Assembly: GCF_900088535.1 (NCBI RefSeq)
Contig: NZ_LT578417.1
Location: forward strand, 2,480,001-2,544,000
Source: Cyanobium sp. NIES-981
GTDB taxonomy: Bacteria > Cyanobacteriota > Cyanobacteriia > PCC-6307 > Cyanobiaceae
Reading direction: 5' to 3'
DNA length: 64,000 bases
Shown: one piece after another, positions 18,127 through 26,230 of the stretch
Layout of the letters: each line of letters opens with the position of its first letter
Numbering within the stretch: the stretch's first letter is position 1
Program-made: the position numbers and the translations under genes
The notes under the pieces: model-generated
Told to the model about the DNA's origin: nothing
The model's database searches: none
Seen by the model: the letters and a program-made list of their open reading frames with translations, nothing else

Positions 18127-18546
18127 ATGACACCTCCCCCGCCCAGGCAAGACGATCCGGCCGAGGGCCTGAGCCACGATCCCGACGCCATGCCGCAACG
18201 GCAGGGGCTGCCGCTTGGGTTGCGGATTCTGGCGCTGCTCGGGGCCCTCTCCTTTGTGATGCTGGGGGTGAACAGCCTGCTGCCCCTGCTGCGCTGGCCC
18301 CCAGCGCCACCTCCGCCGCCGGGCCCACGCCAAGGCCCGATCACCTCCAGACCTGCGATCCAGCAAGCTCACGATTCACAACAGGAGAGGGATCCACGCA
18401 CCCTCCCGGTGCCGGCCTTCAGATCCCCACATCCATCCAGGGGAAGCCAACGAACTCATCGCGGCGACAGCGGAACTCTGGCGCACGGGCCAATTCAGGC
18501 AACAAGCAGGATCGACTGGGACAAAAGAACCGGAGAAACGAGCTGA
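18127..18546 (+). CDS. Hypothetical protein with one membrane segment
   Basis: A 139-residue frame with a Pro-rich start, one hydrophobic segment at about 30-53 (LPLGLRILALLGALSFVML), a Pro-rich linker and a polar, low-complexity tail running into A-rich DNA. The first 60 residues look coding, whereas the tail after about residue 75 looks like read-through of noncoding sequence. This could be a frameshifted or decayed small membrane protein. No ribosome binding site is evident. Confidence 0.35.
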   Translation: MTPPPPRQDDPAEGLSHDPDAMPQRQGLPLGLRILALLGALSFVMLGVNSLLPLLRWPPAPPPPPGPRQGPITSRPAIQQAHDSQQERDPRTLPVPAFRSPHPSRGSQRTHRGDSGTLAHGPIQATSRIDWDKRTGETS

Positions 18547-18770
18547 GCAGCAGCAGAGTGCGGCAGGAAAGAGCAGGAAAACGAAACAGACGATCAATCA
18601 AGAAGTAAAGAACGAGAAGATCAAACAGCCTTCCTGTTCTGTACCAGGCTACAGCAGGACAGCGCCAGGAGAGTTCAGACCTGGATGCTCTTTGAAGAAT
18701 TGAGAACGAAAGACCAAACCTTCCCTCAAGGTAGCTAGACCAGAAAAGATTAGTTTTGCGAGAGCATCGC
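18547..18770 (+). promoter_or_regulatory. A-rich upstream region of the ocp operon
   Basis: These 224 bp are much richer in A than the surrounding DNA. They contain the imperfect dyad TCCTGTTCTGTA...TACAGCAGGA (18632-18659) about 110 bp before the ocp ATG. It may be an operator or a leader hairpin. I could not fix a -35/-10 pair with proper spacing. Confidence 0.35.
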
Positions 18771-19724
18771 ATGTTCACGCTACAGAAAGCTACTCAGATC
18801 TTTCCGGAAACTCTCCGGGCTGATGTGGTTCCGGCGATCACGGCACGGTTCCGCCTTCTGAGCGCAGAAGATCAACTCGCCCTGATCTGGTTTGCCTACC
18901 TGGAGATGGGCAAAACCATCACCATTGCCGCTCCGGGGGCAGCCAGGATGCAGTTTGCCGAGGGCGTGCTGCAGCAGATCCGGGGGATGAGCTTTCCAGA
19001 GCAGAGCCAGGTGATGTGCGACCTGGCCAACCGCACCGACTCCGAAATCTGCCGCACCTACGCCAGCTGGTCAGTGAACATCAAGCTGGGCTTCTGGTAT
19101 CAGCTTGGCGAGTGGATGGCCGAAGGCGTCGTGGCCCCGATTCCCGAGGGCTATCAGCTTTCCGCCAATGCCCTGGCCGTGCTCGATTCCCTCAAGGCCG
19201 TGGATCAGGGGCAGCAGATCACCCTGCTGCGCAACTTCGTGGAGGACATGGGCTTTGATCCCGCCAAAGGCACGGGTCAGCAGGTGATGGAGCCCGTGGT
19301 GGCTGCGACTCCAGAAGAGAAGCGCACCAAGGTGTTCATCGAAGGGGTGATCAACCCCACGGTGAACAACTACATGGATCTGCTCAATGCCAACGATTTC
19401 GATGCCCTCATCGAGCTCTTCCTTCCCGATGGTGCTCTGCAGCCTCCCTTCCAGAAACCGATTGTGGGCAGGGATGCGATCCTGAACTTCTTCCGCCAGG
19501 ATTGCCAGAATCTCAGGCTCCTGCCGGAGCGGGGCTATGCCGAGCCCACCGAAGGCAACTTCACCCAGATCAAGGTCACCGGCAAGGTGCAGACCCCCTG
19601 GTTCGGTGCTGGGGTGGGCATGAACGTGGCCTGGCGGTTCCTGCTCGACCCCGAAGGGAAGATCTACTTCGTGGCCATCGACCTGCTGGCCTCCCCGGCG
19701 GAGCTGCTGAAGTTTCGCCGTTGA
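18771..19724 (+). CDS. ocp: Orange carotenoid protein (OCP)
   Basis: A 317-residue two-domain photoprotection protein. When activated by blue light it docks on phycobilisomes and quenches their excitation. The N-terminal all-helical carotenoid domain (to about 165) has WFAYLEMGKTITIAAPG with the ring-contacting Trp40/Tyr43, and GFWYQLGEWM with Trp109. The C-terminal NTF2-like domain has the ketocarotenoid-binding Tyr201 (NPTVNNYMDLL) and Trp288 (MNVAWRF). The interdomain salt-bridge pair appears as Arg154 and Asp244 (usually Glu). ATG 18771 is chosen over an in-frame ATG 15 bp upstream because it gives the family start MFTLQKA. Its stop overlaps the crtW start (TTGA). Confidence 0.97.
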   Translation: MFTLQKATQIFPETLRADVVPAITARFRLLSAEDQLALIWFAYLEMGKTITIAAPGAARMQFAEGVLQQIRGMSFPEQSQVMCDLANRTDSEICRTYASWSVNIKLGFWYQLGEWMAEGVVAPIPEGYQLSANALAVLDSLKAVDQGQQITLLRNFVEDMGFDPAKGTGQQVMEPVVAATPEEKRTKVFIEGVINPTVNNYMDLLNANDFDALIELFLPDGALQPPFQKPIVGRDAILNFFRQDCQNLRLLPERGYAEPTEGNFTQIKVTGKVQTPWFGAGVGMNVAWRFLLDPEGKIYFVAIDLLASPAELLKFRR

Positions 19725-20554
19725 GGCCCAACCCCTGGTGCGGACCCATCCTGGCCGCCTGGATCATCCTGGGCTGGCTGGTCTCGTTGCTGGCGGGGCT
19801 GCTTCAGCCCCTGCAGCAGCTCTCGCCTGCCCTTGTGGTACTGAGCGTTCTGGCCCGCACCTTTCTGCAGACGGGCCTCTTCATCGTGGGGCATGACGCC
19901 ATCCACGGTGTGCTGCTGCCCCAGCACAGGCGCCTGAACGACCGGATCGGCTGCTTCGCCCTGGGCCTGTATGCAGCCCTCCCCTACCGGCAATGCCGCC
20001 GCAACCACCGGTTGCATCACCTGGCACCGGCGAGCCCTGCTGATCCCGATGTGCATCCAGACCCCCACGCCGGAGTGCTCACCTGGTATGCCCGCTTCAT
20101 GGCGGGCTATCTGAGCGTGCGGCAGATGGGGGCACTGCTCAGCGGCTGGGCCCTGCTGGGTCTCGTGGCGAGCCTGGTCACGCCAACGGCGTGGCTCAAC
20201 GTGCTGGTGTTCTGCACCCTGCCCCTGGTGCTCAGCTCGGCCCAGCTGTTTGCCTTCGGCACCTATCTGCCCCACCGCGGGGGCCGAGGCCGCGATGGCG
20301 CCCACCAGGTCCACAGCCTTCGCTTGCCGCCCTGGCTGTCGCTGCTGGCCTGCTACCACTTCGGCTACCACCACGAGCACCATGCGGCTCCGAGCCTGGC
20401 CTGGCACGAACTTCCCCGGCTGGCCGCCACCCCCGGGTGGGACAGGCTCCCCGCCAACCTTTGCAACAGCCCGCTCTCGCCGGCCTGCGGCCTCCCCCTA
20501 GCTTCGACAGGGGACGACAAGCAAGGGTATGCAGCCCATGGACACGATGGTTGA
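19721..20554 (+). CDS. crtW: CrtW-type beta-carotene ketolase
   Basis: A 277-residue membrane di-iron oxygenase that adds the 4-keto group to beta-carotene, giving echinenone or canthaxanthin, the pigment class OCP needs. Three histidine clusters are present: GHDAIHG, RRNHRLHHLAP and GYHHEHHAAP, together with FGTYLPHR. There are several hydrophobic segments. The only start fitting the family N-terminus is TTG at 19721, which overlaps the ocp stop by four bases (TTGA) and predicts coupled, probably weak translation. The 3' end overlaps the frp start by 17-26 bp. Confidence 0.92.
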   Translation: MRPNPWCGPILAAWIILGWLVSLLAGLLQPLQQLSPALVVLSVLARTFLQTGLFIVGHDAIHGVLLPQHRRLNDRIGCFALGLYAALPYRQCRRNHRLHHLAPASPADPDVHPDPHAGVLTWYARFMAGYLSVRQMGALLSGWALLGLVASLVTPTAWLNVLVFCTLPLVLSSAQLFAFGTYLPHRGGRGRDGAHQVHSLRLPPWLSLLACYHFGYHHEHHAAPSLAWHELPRLAATPGWDRLPANLCNSPLSPACGLPLASTGDDKQGYAAHGHDG

Positions 20555-20864
20555 CAGCTGGACCGACCGCGAGCAGATGATTGCGCGGGCAGCCCTCGAG
20601 AACGCCAGAATCCGCGCTGTGGACATCCTGATCGCCCGGCTGCGCACCAGCACCGAGGCGCTCGCCTCCGCCGAGGAGGTGTGGCAGCTGCACGACTTCC
20701 TGAGCATCGAGCGGCACACGATGGAGGGGCGTTTCGATTTCCGCCTCGGCGGGATCCTCTTCGTGCTGGCGGGCCTGGTGAAGGATGAGCTGCTGGCGAT
20801 CGAGGAGCTGGAGGGCCTGGAGGCCGACAAGCTGGCCAAGGTGAAGGCCATGTCCCGCTTCTGA
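20538..20864 (+). CDS. frp: Fluorescence recovery protein (FRP)
   Basis: A 108-residue helical protein that binds the C-terminal domain of activated OCP and speeds its return to the resting form. The conserved core EEVWQLHDFLSIERH has the Trp49, His52, Asp53 and Arg59 that correspond to the functional W/H/D/R set of Synechocystis FRP. The C-terminus ends LEADKLAKVKAMSRF, as in the family. ATG 20538 has AAGGG about 10 bp upstream; the alternative ATG at 20529 has the same site only 1-2 bp away. Last gene of the ocp-crtW-frp operon. Confidence 0.92.
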   Translation: MDTMVDSWTDREQMIARAALENARIRAVDILIARLRTSTEALASAEEVWQLHDFLSIERHTMEGRFDFRLGGILFVLAGLVKDELLAIEELEGLEADKLAKVKAMSRF

Positions 20865-20886
20865 GGCCGTGGCCCGCTTCTGACAG

Positions 20887-21432
20887 TCAGGCCCCCCAGA
20901 GAAACTGAAGGGCACGCACATCCGAGGCGGTGAAGGTGCTGTTGCGGGTGGTGTTGTACGACATGATCGTGTCGGAGGTGTCATAGAGCGGGTTGAATCC
21001 GCTGCCGAACGGATGATCCAGGCCGAACGCGTGGCCGATCTCGTGGGTGATCGTGCGGCGTTCGCCCCGGCTCAGACCCGATCCGATCCTGTCCTCCCAG
21101 AACAGCTCGAACCAGCCCCTGCGCATCCTGGCCAGCCCGATGGTGGAGCCACCGAGATCCACCACGTTGCTCACATCGATGTCGGACGCGCGCCGGGATC
21201 GCTTCTCCACCAGCCGCAGGCCTGTCACCTGATCCACCCGGGAGAACACCCTGCGGATGAACCGGGCTTCGACCCGCGAGATCGGCACGGCGCCACCAGA
21301 TCCCCTGCGGTTGATCCAGTAGTGCACCACCCCGTCGCCACCGGAGAAGCGGTCCAGCGCACGGGCCCAGCGCCGATCCACGATGCCCTCGATGGCGATC
21401 CCCACCGGCCCTGCCGCCCCGTCGTCAGCCAC
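20887..21432 (-). CDS. Small M10/matrixin-like zinc metalloprotease, promoter region interrupted by an IS
   Basis: A 181-residue protein with the metzincin site HEIGHAFGLDHP (His130, Glu131, His134, His140) and a Met-turn TIMSYN (Met157), ending soon after. There is no signal peptide and no RTX tail. The first in-frame start is GTG 21432, with a TAG six bases upstream that lies in the CTAG target sequence. An IS481-family element is inserted 8 bp upstream of this start, so its original 5' region now lies more than 1 kb away. It may be an N-terminally shortened relic. The catalytic residues are intact. Confidence 0.75.
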   Translation of the reverse strand: MADDGAAGPVGIAIEGIVDRRWARALDRFSGGDGVVHYWINRRGSGGAVPISRVEARFIRRVFSRVDQVTGLRLVEKRSRRASDIDVSNVVDLGGSTIGLARMRRGWFELFWEDRIGSGLSRGERRTITHEIGHAFGLDHPFGSGFNPLYDTSDTIMSYNTTRNSTFTASDVRALQFLWGA

Positions 21433-21439
21433 GGCCTAG

Positions 21440-22487
21440 GTGTGTAGTCCCACCAGGTTGTTCAGCTGACAAGGGGGTGTGAGGTCGCCAGGGTCGGGGT
21501 GTCACCGCCCGTCCCAAGACCTCACCCCCCATGCATAGCCACCCCAATGCGCGACTGACACTGATCAGTCGACAACGCCTGATTTGTCGGCACCTCGATG
21601 AGGGCGTGCCGCTCAAGGCCCTTGCGGCCGCTGCGGGAATCAGCCTGCGCACCGCCTACAAGTGGCTGGGCCGGTTCCGTGAAGGAGGTCCAGCGGCTCT
21701 GGCGGATCGACGGAGCGTTCGCCGCAGCCAACGGCGGACGCTCGATCCGCAGCGACTGCAGCACGCTGTGGACTTACGGCACCAGCGCTGCACCCTGCGC
21801 CGCATCGCCCATTCGCTGCAGGCGCCCCTCTCCACCGTGGGCAGGGTGCTCAAGGCGCTCGGCCTGGGCCGTCTCCGGAACCTGGAGCCCAGGCCACCGG
21901 TGCGCCGCTACCAGTGGCAGCGGCCCGGCGAGATGATCCACGTCGACACCAAACAGCTGGCGCGGTTCCGCCAGGTGGGGCACCGAATCACCGGCGATCG
22001 GCGGCTGGGCTCCTCCCGTGGTGCCGGCTATGAGAAGGTCCACGTGGCCATTGATGACGCCACCCGGCTGGCCTACGTCGAGGTGCTCCCTGACGAGAAG
22101 AAGGCCACCACCGTGGGCTTCCTGGCCCGGGCAGTGGGCTGGTTCTCAGATCAAGGCATCACCTGCAAGCGGATCCTCTCGGACAACGGTTCGGCCTACC
22201 GATCCGGCGAGTGGCGAAAAGCCTGCAAGGCCCTGGATCTCAAGCCGATCCGCACCAGGCCGTACACACCCCGCACCAATGGCAAGGCGGAGCGATTCAT
22301 CCGCACCCTGCTGGAGGAATGGGCCTACGGCATGTCCTTTCAGACCTCCGAGGAGCGGAACCAGTGGCTAAGCCGATATCTCGGGATCTACAACGGTCGT
22401 AGGTGCCACATGGCCCTAGGAAGCATCACGCCACTTCAGTCGCTCCAGCGGCTGCAGATCGCTGAATAACCTGGTGAGAAAGCACAC
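21440..22487 (+). mobile_element. IS481-family insertion sequence, about 1048 bp
   Basis: Imperfect terminal inverted repeats: left GTGTGTAGTCCCACCAGG, right end (reverse complement) GTGTGCTTTCTCACCAGG, both followed by TT-A/G-TTCAGC. The element is flanked on both sides by CTAG (21436-21439 and 22488-22491), the target tetranucleotide known for IS481. One intact transposase gene fills it. Confidence 0.85.
21531..22469 (+). CDS. IS481-family transposase
   Basis: A 312-residue DDE transposase. The N-terminal helix-turn-helix reads LKALAAAAGISLRTAYKW. The rve integrase core has the catalytic triad Asp139 (EMIHVDTKQ), Asp218 (LSDNGSAY) and Glu254 (NGKAERF), and the family ending YNGRRCHMALGSITP. 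Reading frame is full length with no stop or frameshift, so the element could be active if its ends are functional. No second copy of the element lies in the window. Confidence 0.95.
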   Translation: MHSHPNARLTLISRQRLICRHLDEGVPLKALAAAAGISLRTAYKWLGRFREGGPAALADRRSVRRSQRRTLDPQRLQHAVDLRHQRCTLRRIAHSLQAPLSTVGRVLKALGLGRLRNLEPRPPVRRYQWQRPGEMIHVDTKQLARFRQVGHRITGDRRLGSSRGAGYEKVHVAIDDATRLAYVEVLPDEKKATTVGFLARAVGWFSDQGITCKRILSDNGSAYRSGEWRKACKALDLKPIRTRPYTPRTNGKAERFIRTLLEEWAYGMSFQTSEERNQWLSRYLGIYNGRRCHMALGSITPLQSLQRLQIAE

Positions 22488-22605
22488 CTAGCCAGGTCGA
22501 GCCGGGCCTGTCAAGCCGTTTCCGGCAACGCCACCACCTCAGACCCTTGTCCTTAACCCTTGCTTGGCAAGCTGGTGCCCCAGGGCCCTGCCTGCATCCC
22601 CTTCC

Positions 22606-23022
22606 ATGCATCTCACCTCCAAAACCGCACTGGACACGATCCGGGCCATGGCCAGACACCAGGCGGTGCTGACCATCGAGCCCGGCCAGGTGATCTTCCG
22701 CAGTGGCGACCGCGGTGACTGCCTCTACGGGGTGCTCGAGGGCTCCGTGGAGCTGGAGTGGAACGCAGGGGAGATGACCGAACGGATCGGCCCCGGCGAG
22801 ACCTTCGGCATCGGCGCCTTCCTCGACCCGGAGCACCGGCGCTTCGGCACGGCCCGTGCCATGAGCGAGGGCAAGCTGCTGGTGATGAACCAGCAGGAGT
22901 TCCTGTTCGCCGTTCAGGAAACGCCGATGTTCGCCCTGGAGATGCTCCAGTCGCTGGGGGCACGGCTGCGGGATCTCAAGCGCCGGGTTCAGGATCAGCT
23001 CGGGACGGCCGACTCCCTCTGA
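22606..23022 (+). CDS. Cyclic-nucleotide-binding (CRP-like) domain protein without HTH
   Basis: A 138-residue protein starting at ATG 22606. It is a single double-stranded beta-helix of the cNMP type: TIEPGQVIFRSGDRGDCLYG, then VLEGSVEL, then IGPGETFGIGAFLD, and a C-terminal helix ([19 protein letters not shown]). The phosphate-binding cassette R-x-A is not clearly preserved (RRFGTARAM), so ligand binding is uncertain. It ends before a DNA-binding wing would start and is therefore probably a stand-alone sensor. The 3' end overlaps the convergent DUF1499 gene by 47 bp. Confidence 0.8.
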   Translation: MHLTSKTALDTIRAMARHQAVLTIEPGQVIFRSGDRGDCLYGVLEGSVELEWNAGEMTERIGPGETFGIGAFLDPEHRRFGTARAMSEGKLLVMNQQEFLFAVQETPMFALEMLQSLGARLRDLKRRVQDQLGTADSL

Positions 23023-23437
23023 GGCTCGCACCGTCCTGTTCGAGCGCCAACGCCAGGGTGTCCAGCCGCCGGGCATTCACGCCCAGATCGGACTCACCCA
23101 GCCGTGACACCGAGCGGGCCTGCAACACACCGCGGCCGGCATCGGCATAGAGCTCCACGTCGTCGACGAAGCCGAAGAGGGCACTGCTGGCGGTGGCGTG
23201 CACGTAGCCGGGGCTCTGCACCTCCAGCGTCACCCGGGGCTGGGCCATCAGCGCCGGCAGCACCACGGCCAGCGCAGCCTGGGGATCGGCCACCGGCCAG
23301 TCGGCCCGGGCACAGTGGGCGGGGGACGGACACGCCGCCAGGGCCCCCTCGCGGACCCCCAGCTCCGCCGGCACCGGACCGACCAGGTGAAACAGTCCGA
23401 AGCTGAGGGCCAGAAGCCAGGACTGCAGCAGCACCAT
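22976..23437 (-). CDS. DUF1499 family protein
   Basis: A 153-residue protein from ATG 23437, with an N-terminal hydrophobic segment that looks like a signal peptide or anchor ([20 protein letters not shown]). The conserved part has [29 protein letters not shown] and [10 protein letters not shown], followed by [18 protein letters not shown], the DUF1499 signature. Function is unknown; members are widespread in cyanobacteria and plastids. It is divergent from pdxH. Confidence 0.82.
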   Translation of the reverse strand: MVLLQSWLLALSFGLFHLVGPVPAELGVREGALAACPSPAHCARADWPVADPQAALAVVLPALMAQPRVTLEVQSPGYVHATASSALFGFVDDVELYADAGRGVLQARSVSRLGESDLGVNARRLDTLALALEQDGASLRGSRPSRADPEPGA

Positions 23438-23456
23438 CACAGAACCAGCCTCCTGA

Positions 23457-23492
23457 TTGACATCGGCGTTGACATCGGCGTTGACATCGGCA
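23457..23492. repeat. Three tandem 12-bp repeats
   Basis: TTGACATCGGCG is repeated three times (last base of the third copy differs) in the 169-bp gap between the divergent DUF1499 and pdxH starts. Read on the minus strand, it is in frame with the DUF1499 gene upstream of its likely start (repeated V-N-A-D). Confidence 0.85.
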
Positions 23493-23605
23493 GTGGCATG
23501 GGCATGGGATCGACATGCCATCGACCGGCGGGCGGCCGGCCCGGGCAGGATCGGAGCAGGCCGGGCGTTGCGCGGCTCGATGCCTTCGCACGGGACCCCC
23601 CAGCC

Positions 23606-24286
23606 ATGATGGACTCCCGGGACGCCGGCCGCCCGGATCCCTCCGAAACCCAGGCCGACCTGGCCGCCCTGCGCCGCTCCTACAGCCGCGGCGGCCTGCG
23701 GCGCGCCGAGCTGGCCGACGATCCCGTGGAGCAGTTCCGCCAGTGGTTCGAGCAGGCCCGCGGCGCCGCCCTGCCCGAGCCCAACGCCATGGTGCTGAGC
23801 ACCTCCGCAGGGGAGCGCACCAGTTCCCGCACGGTGCTGCTCAAGGCCTACGACCAGCGGGGCTTCGTGTTCTTCACCAACTACGGCAGCCGCAAGGCCC
23901 GCCAGATCGCCTCCAGGCCGTGGGTGGGGCTGCTGTTCCCCTGGTATCCCCTGGAGCGCCAGGTGGCGATCGAGGGCCGCGCCGAGAGGATCTCGGCGGC
24001 CGAATCCCTCGCTTACTTCAGCTCCAGGCCCTGGGGCAGCCGCCTCGGGGCCTGGGTCTCCCAGCAGAGCAGCGTGATCAGCTCCCGCAAGATCCTGGAG
24101 CTGCAGTGGGAGCACATGAAGCGGCGCTTCGCCGATGGGGATGTGCCCCTGCCGCCCAGCTGGGGGGGATTCCGGGTCGTGCCCGAGAGCATCGAGTTCT
24201 GGCAGGGCCGCGAGAACCGGCTGCATGACCGCTTTCTCTATCGCCGGGAGGGGAGCAGCTGGCGGATCGAACGGTTGGCACCCTGA
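23606..24286 (+). CDS. pdxH: Pyridoxamine/pyridoxine 5'-phosphate oxidase
   Basis: An FMN enzyme of about 226 residues that oxidises pyridoxamine or pyridoxine phosphate to pyridoxal phosphate. The family blocks are present: [21 protein letters not shown] (FMN phosphate region, partial), [26 protein letters not shown], and the C-terminal [13 protein letters not shown] and WRIERLAP. Two adjacent ATGs (23606 and 23609) could serve as start. It is followed closely by a small membrane protein gene on the same strand. Confidence 0.95.
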   Translation: MMDSRDAGRPDPSETQADLAALRRSYSRGGLRRAELADDPVEQFRQWFEQARGAALPEPNAMVLSTSAGERTSSRTVLLKAYDQRGFVFFTNYGSRKARQIASRPWVGLLFPWYPLERQVAIEGRAERISAAESLAYFSSRPWGSRLGAWVSQQSSVISSRKILELQWEHMKRRFADGDVPLPPSWGGFRVVPESIEFWQGRENRLHDRFLYRREGSSWRIERLAP

Positions 24287-24305
24287 AGGCAGACGCCTCA
24301 GCACC

Positions 24306-24743
24306 ATGACGCCACGGATCAACCACGGCCAGCGGCTGATCGTGCTCTGGCTGGCCTGGCTGCTGGCCATGCTCTTCCACGTGGATCTCGGCCTGATGCC
24401 CCTGTTCCACGGCCAGTCGGCCGAGATCCACGGCCACGTGCCCACCGAGCTGCTGCCCTGGCTCTACGGCGCGATGCTGGGCTATTTCCTGCTGCCGCTG
24501 CTGGCCCTGGTGCTGATCGGCTATGCCGCCAGCGCCGCCGACCCGCAGCGGAGCTGGCGGCCCTGGCGCCGCCTCCACTTCTGGTTCAGCGTGGCCTACT
24601 CGGTCACCAACGTGCCGCACCTGCTGGCGGACATCCTGGTGCCGGATTCCCGGGTGGATCAGGTGGTGCTGATGGCCGTGCTCACCGCCATCGGCCTGGC
24701 GATCAACCTGGAGGGCTGGATGTGGTGGCGTCAGGCGCGCTGA
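24306..24743 (+). CDS. Integral membrane protein, 4 TM, unknown function
   Basis: A 145-residue protein with about four hydrophobic segments (near residues 10-28, 48-75, 92-112 and 118-138). It is rich in Trp and His between helices (FHVDLGLMPLFHGQSAEIHGH). I do not recognise the family. ATG 24306 follows pdxH by 19 bp, so the two are likely co-transcribed. The 3' end overlaps the convergent methyltransferase gene by a few bases. Confidence 0.7.
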   Translation: MTPRINHGQRLIVLWLAWLLAMLFHVDLGLMPLFHGQSAEIHGHVPTELLPWLYGAMLGYFLLPLLALVLIGYAASAADPQRSWRPWRRLHFWFSVAYSVTNVPHLLADILVPDSRVDQVVLMAVLTAIGLAINLEGWMWWRQAR

Positions 24744-25387
24744 GGAACGGCCGGGCTGAGGGCCTCGCGGCGCCACAGGCCGATCCACTCGTGCTCCCGC
24801 TGCGGCACCGAATCCTCCGCCGGCTGCCACAGCTCCTGGCGCAGGCCCGCTGCACGGCAGAGGCCGGCGATGGCCGCGGGGTCACTGCCCCAGGGAGGCC
24901 CCCCCGGCCGGCCATGGCACCAGAAGAGTCCCAGCAGCCAGCCCCCGGGGCGCAGCAGCCTGGCCGCGGTGGCGATGTAGGCCTGCCGCTGGGCGGGGTC
25001 GATCGCGCAGAAACAGGTGTGCTCCAGCACCCCGTCCAGGCTGCCGCTGTCCAGGCCCTGGCGCGCCAGGCCCTCCCCATCGAAGAGATCCCGCTGCAGC
25101 CAGCGGATGCCGGGGTGCCGCGCACCGTGCAGCTGCCGCGCCCGGCGCACGGCCTCGCCGCTCACATCCACCCCCACCGCCGAGAAGCCCAGGTCCGCCA
25201 GCAGCGCCGCCTCATGGCCCCGGCCGCAGCCCGGCACCAGCACCACCCCGGGGGGCCGGGGGGCCAGGGGATGGCGGCGCAGAAAGGCCTCGAGCGGGGG
25301 AGCGGGCCTGCCCAGCTCCCAGCCGTCGCGCTGCTCGCGGTAGCGGGCATCCCAGGCCTCGGCAACGGCGGCGGCATCGCGCTCCAT
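24731..25387 (-). CDS. SAM-dependent methyltransferase, thiopurine S-methyltransferase-like
   Basis: A 218-residue class I methyltransferase. The SAM-binding glycine loop is VLVPGCGRGHEAALLA (about 50), followed by an acidic VGVDVS (about 72) and the later LDGVLEHTCFCAIDP. The start WDARYREQRDGWELGRPAP matches the TPMT-like subfamily, which methylates thiols or halides in bacteria and plants. The exact substrate cannot be assigned. ATG 25387; it converges with the preceding small membrane gene and is divergent from the peroxiredoxin gene. Confidence 0.87.
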   Translation of the reverse strand: MERDAAAVAEAWDARYREQRDGWELGRPAPPLEAFLRRHPLAPRPPGVVLVPGCGRGHEAALLADLGFSAVGVDVSGEAVRRARQLHGARHPGIRWLQRDLFDGEGLARQGLDSGSLDGVLEHTCFCAIDPAQRQAYIATAARLLRPGGWLLGLFWCHGRPGGPPWGSDPAAIAGLCRAAGLRQELWQPAEDSVPQREHEWIGLWRREALSPAVPQRA

Positions 25388-25433
25388 GCCCCCACACTGC
25401 CGCAGCGGCAGCGCCGATGAGCAGAACCACCTA

Positions 25434-25463
25434 TTGGCAGCTAATGCAAACCGGAGTCATTAT
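25434..25463 (+). promoter_or_regulatory. Possible promoter of the peroxiredoxin gene
   Basis: TTGGCA (25434-25439) and CATTAT (25458-25463) are 18 bp apart in an AT-richer patch, 63 bp before the peroxiredoxin ATG. This is a weak sigma-70-like match only. Confidence 0.3.
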
Positions 25464-25525
25464 GAGTTGTAAGCGGAGGCCGGCGCCGCCGCCCCCGACC
25501 ACCTCTCCTGACTCTGTCCCGTTCC

Positions 25526-26098
25526 ATGGCCGTGATCGAACGCGTTCCCTCCGTCACCTTCAAGACCCGCGTGCGGGATGAATCCATCCCCGGGCCCAAC
25601 CCCTACCGCTGGCAGGACCTCACCACCGAGGAGATCTTCTCCGGCAAGCGGGTGGTGCTGTTCTCCCTGCCGGGGGCCTTCACCCCCACCTGCTCCTCCA
25701 ACCACCTGCCCCGCTACGAGGAGCTCCACGAGCAGTTCCGCGCCGAGGGCATCGACCAGATCATCTGCCTCTCGGTGAACGATGCCTTCGTGATGTTCCA
25801 GTGGGGGCGGCACGTGGGCGCCGACAAGGTCTTCCTGCTGCCGGACGGCAACGGCGAGTTCACCCGCAAGATGGGGATGCTGGTGGACAAGTCCAACCTG
25901 GGCTTCGGGCTGCGCTCCTGGCGCTACTCGATGCTGGTGGACGATGGCCGCATCGAGAAGATCTTCGTCGAGCCCGACTTCGGGGACAACTGCCCCATCG
26001 ACCCCTTCGAGGTCTCCGATGCCGACACCATGCTGGCCTACCTGCGCGGCCAGACGCCCCAGGGGGTGCGGGAACCGGCCCTGGCGTTCGAGGGCTGA
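25526..26098 (+). CDS. Type II (Prx5-like) peroxiredoxin
   Basis: A 190-residue thiol peroxidase reducing H2O2 and organic peroxides with glutathione or thioredoxin-type donors. The active site is [14 protein letters not shown] with the peroxidatic Cys56. The following [14 protein letters not shown] and [15 protein letters not shown] blocks are typical of Prx II. Other Cys residues are present at about 79 and 162, so the resolving partner is unclear. It is monocistronic, followed by a hairpin at 26126. Confidence 0.92.
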   Translation: MAVIERVPSVTFKTRVRDESIPGPNPYRWQDLTTEEIFSGKRVVLFSLPGAFTPTCSSNHLPRYEELHEQFRAEGIDQIICLSVNDAFVMFQWGRHVGADKVFLLPDGNGEFTRKMGMLVDKSNLGFGLRSWRYSMLVDDGRIEKIFVEPDFGDNCPIDPFEVSDADTMLAYLRGQTPQGVREPALAFEG

Positions 26099-26125
26099 GC
26101 ACCACAACGGCTCGTAACGATTGCC

Positions 26126-26151
26126 GCGCCCGTAGCAACCGCCACGGGCGC
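26126..26151 (+). terminator. Hairpin downstream of the peroxiredoxin gene
   Basis: An 8-bp stem GCGCCCGT/ACGGGCGC with a 10-base loop starts 28 bp after the stop. It is followed by CTCCTTAAGG rather than a clean T-run. Confidence 0.5.
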
Positions 26152-26230
26152 CTCCTTAAGGATTTCGTCAGAATTGGTGGGATGGCCTACGGGTCACCGC
26201 GCCACCTGGCGCCTCTGAATGACAAGCGGC

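Noticed and set aside
17689-18372. 227-codon minus-strand frame in the gene-poor stretch
   Set aside because: Arg/Gly/Ala/Pro-rich, no domain, no ribosome binding site, and it overlaps the Nif11-like gene's upstream region.
22488-22605. Possible separated 5' part of the metalloprotease beyond the IS
   Set aside because: Rejoining the flanks at CTAG keeps an in-frame TAG just before the GTG, so no continuous reading frame crosses the insertion site.
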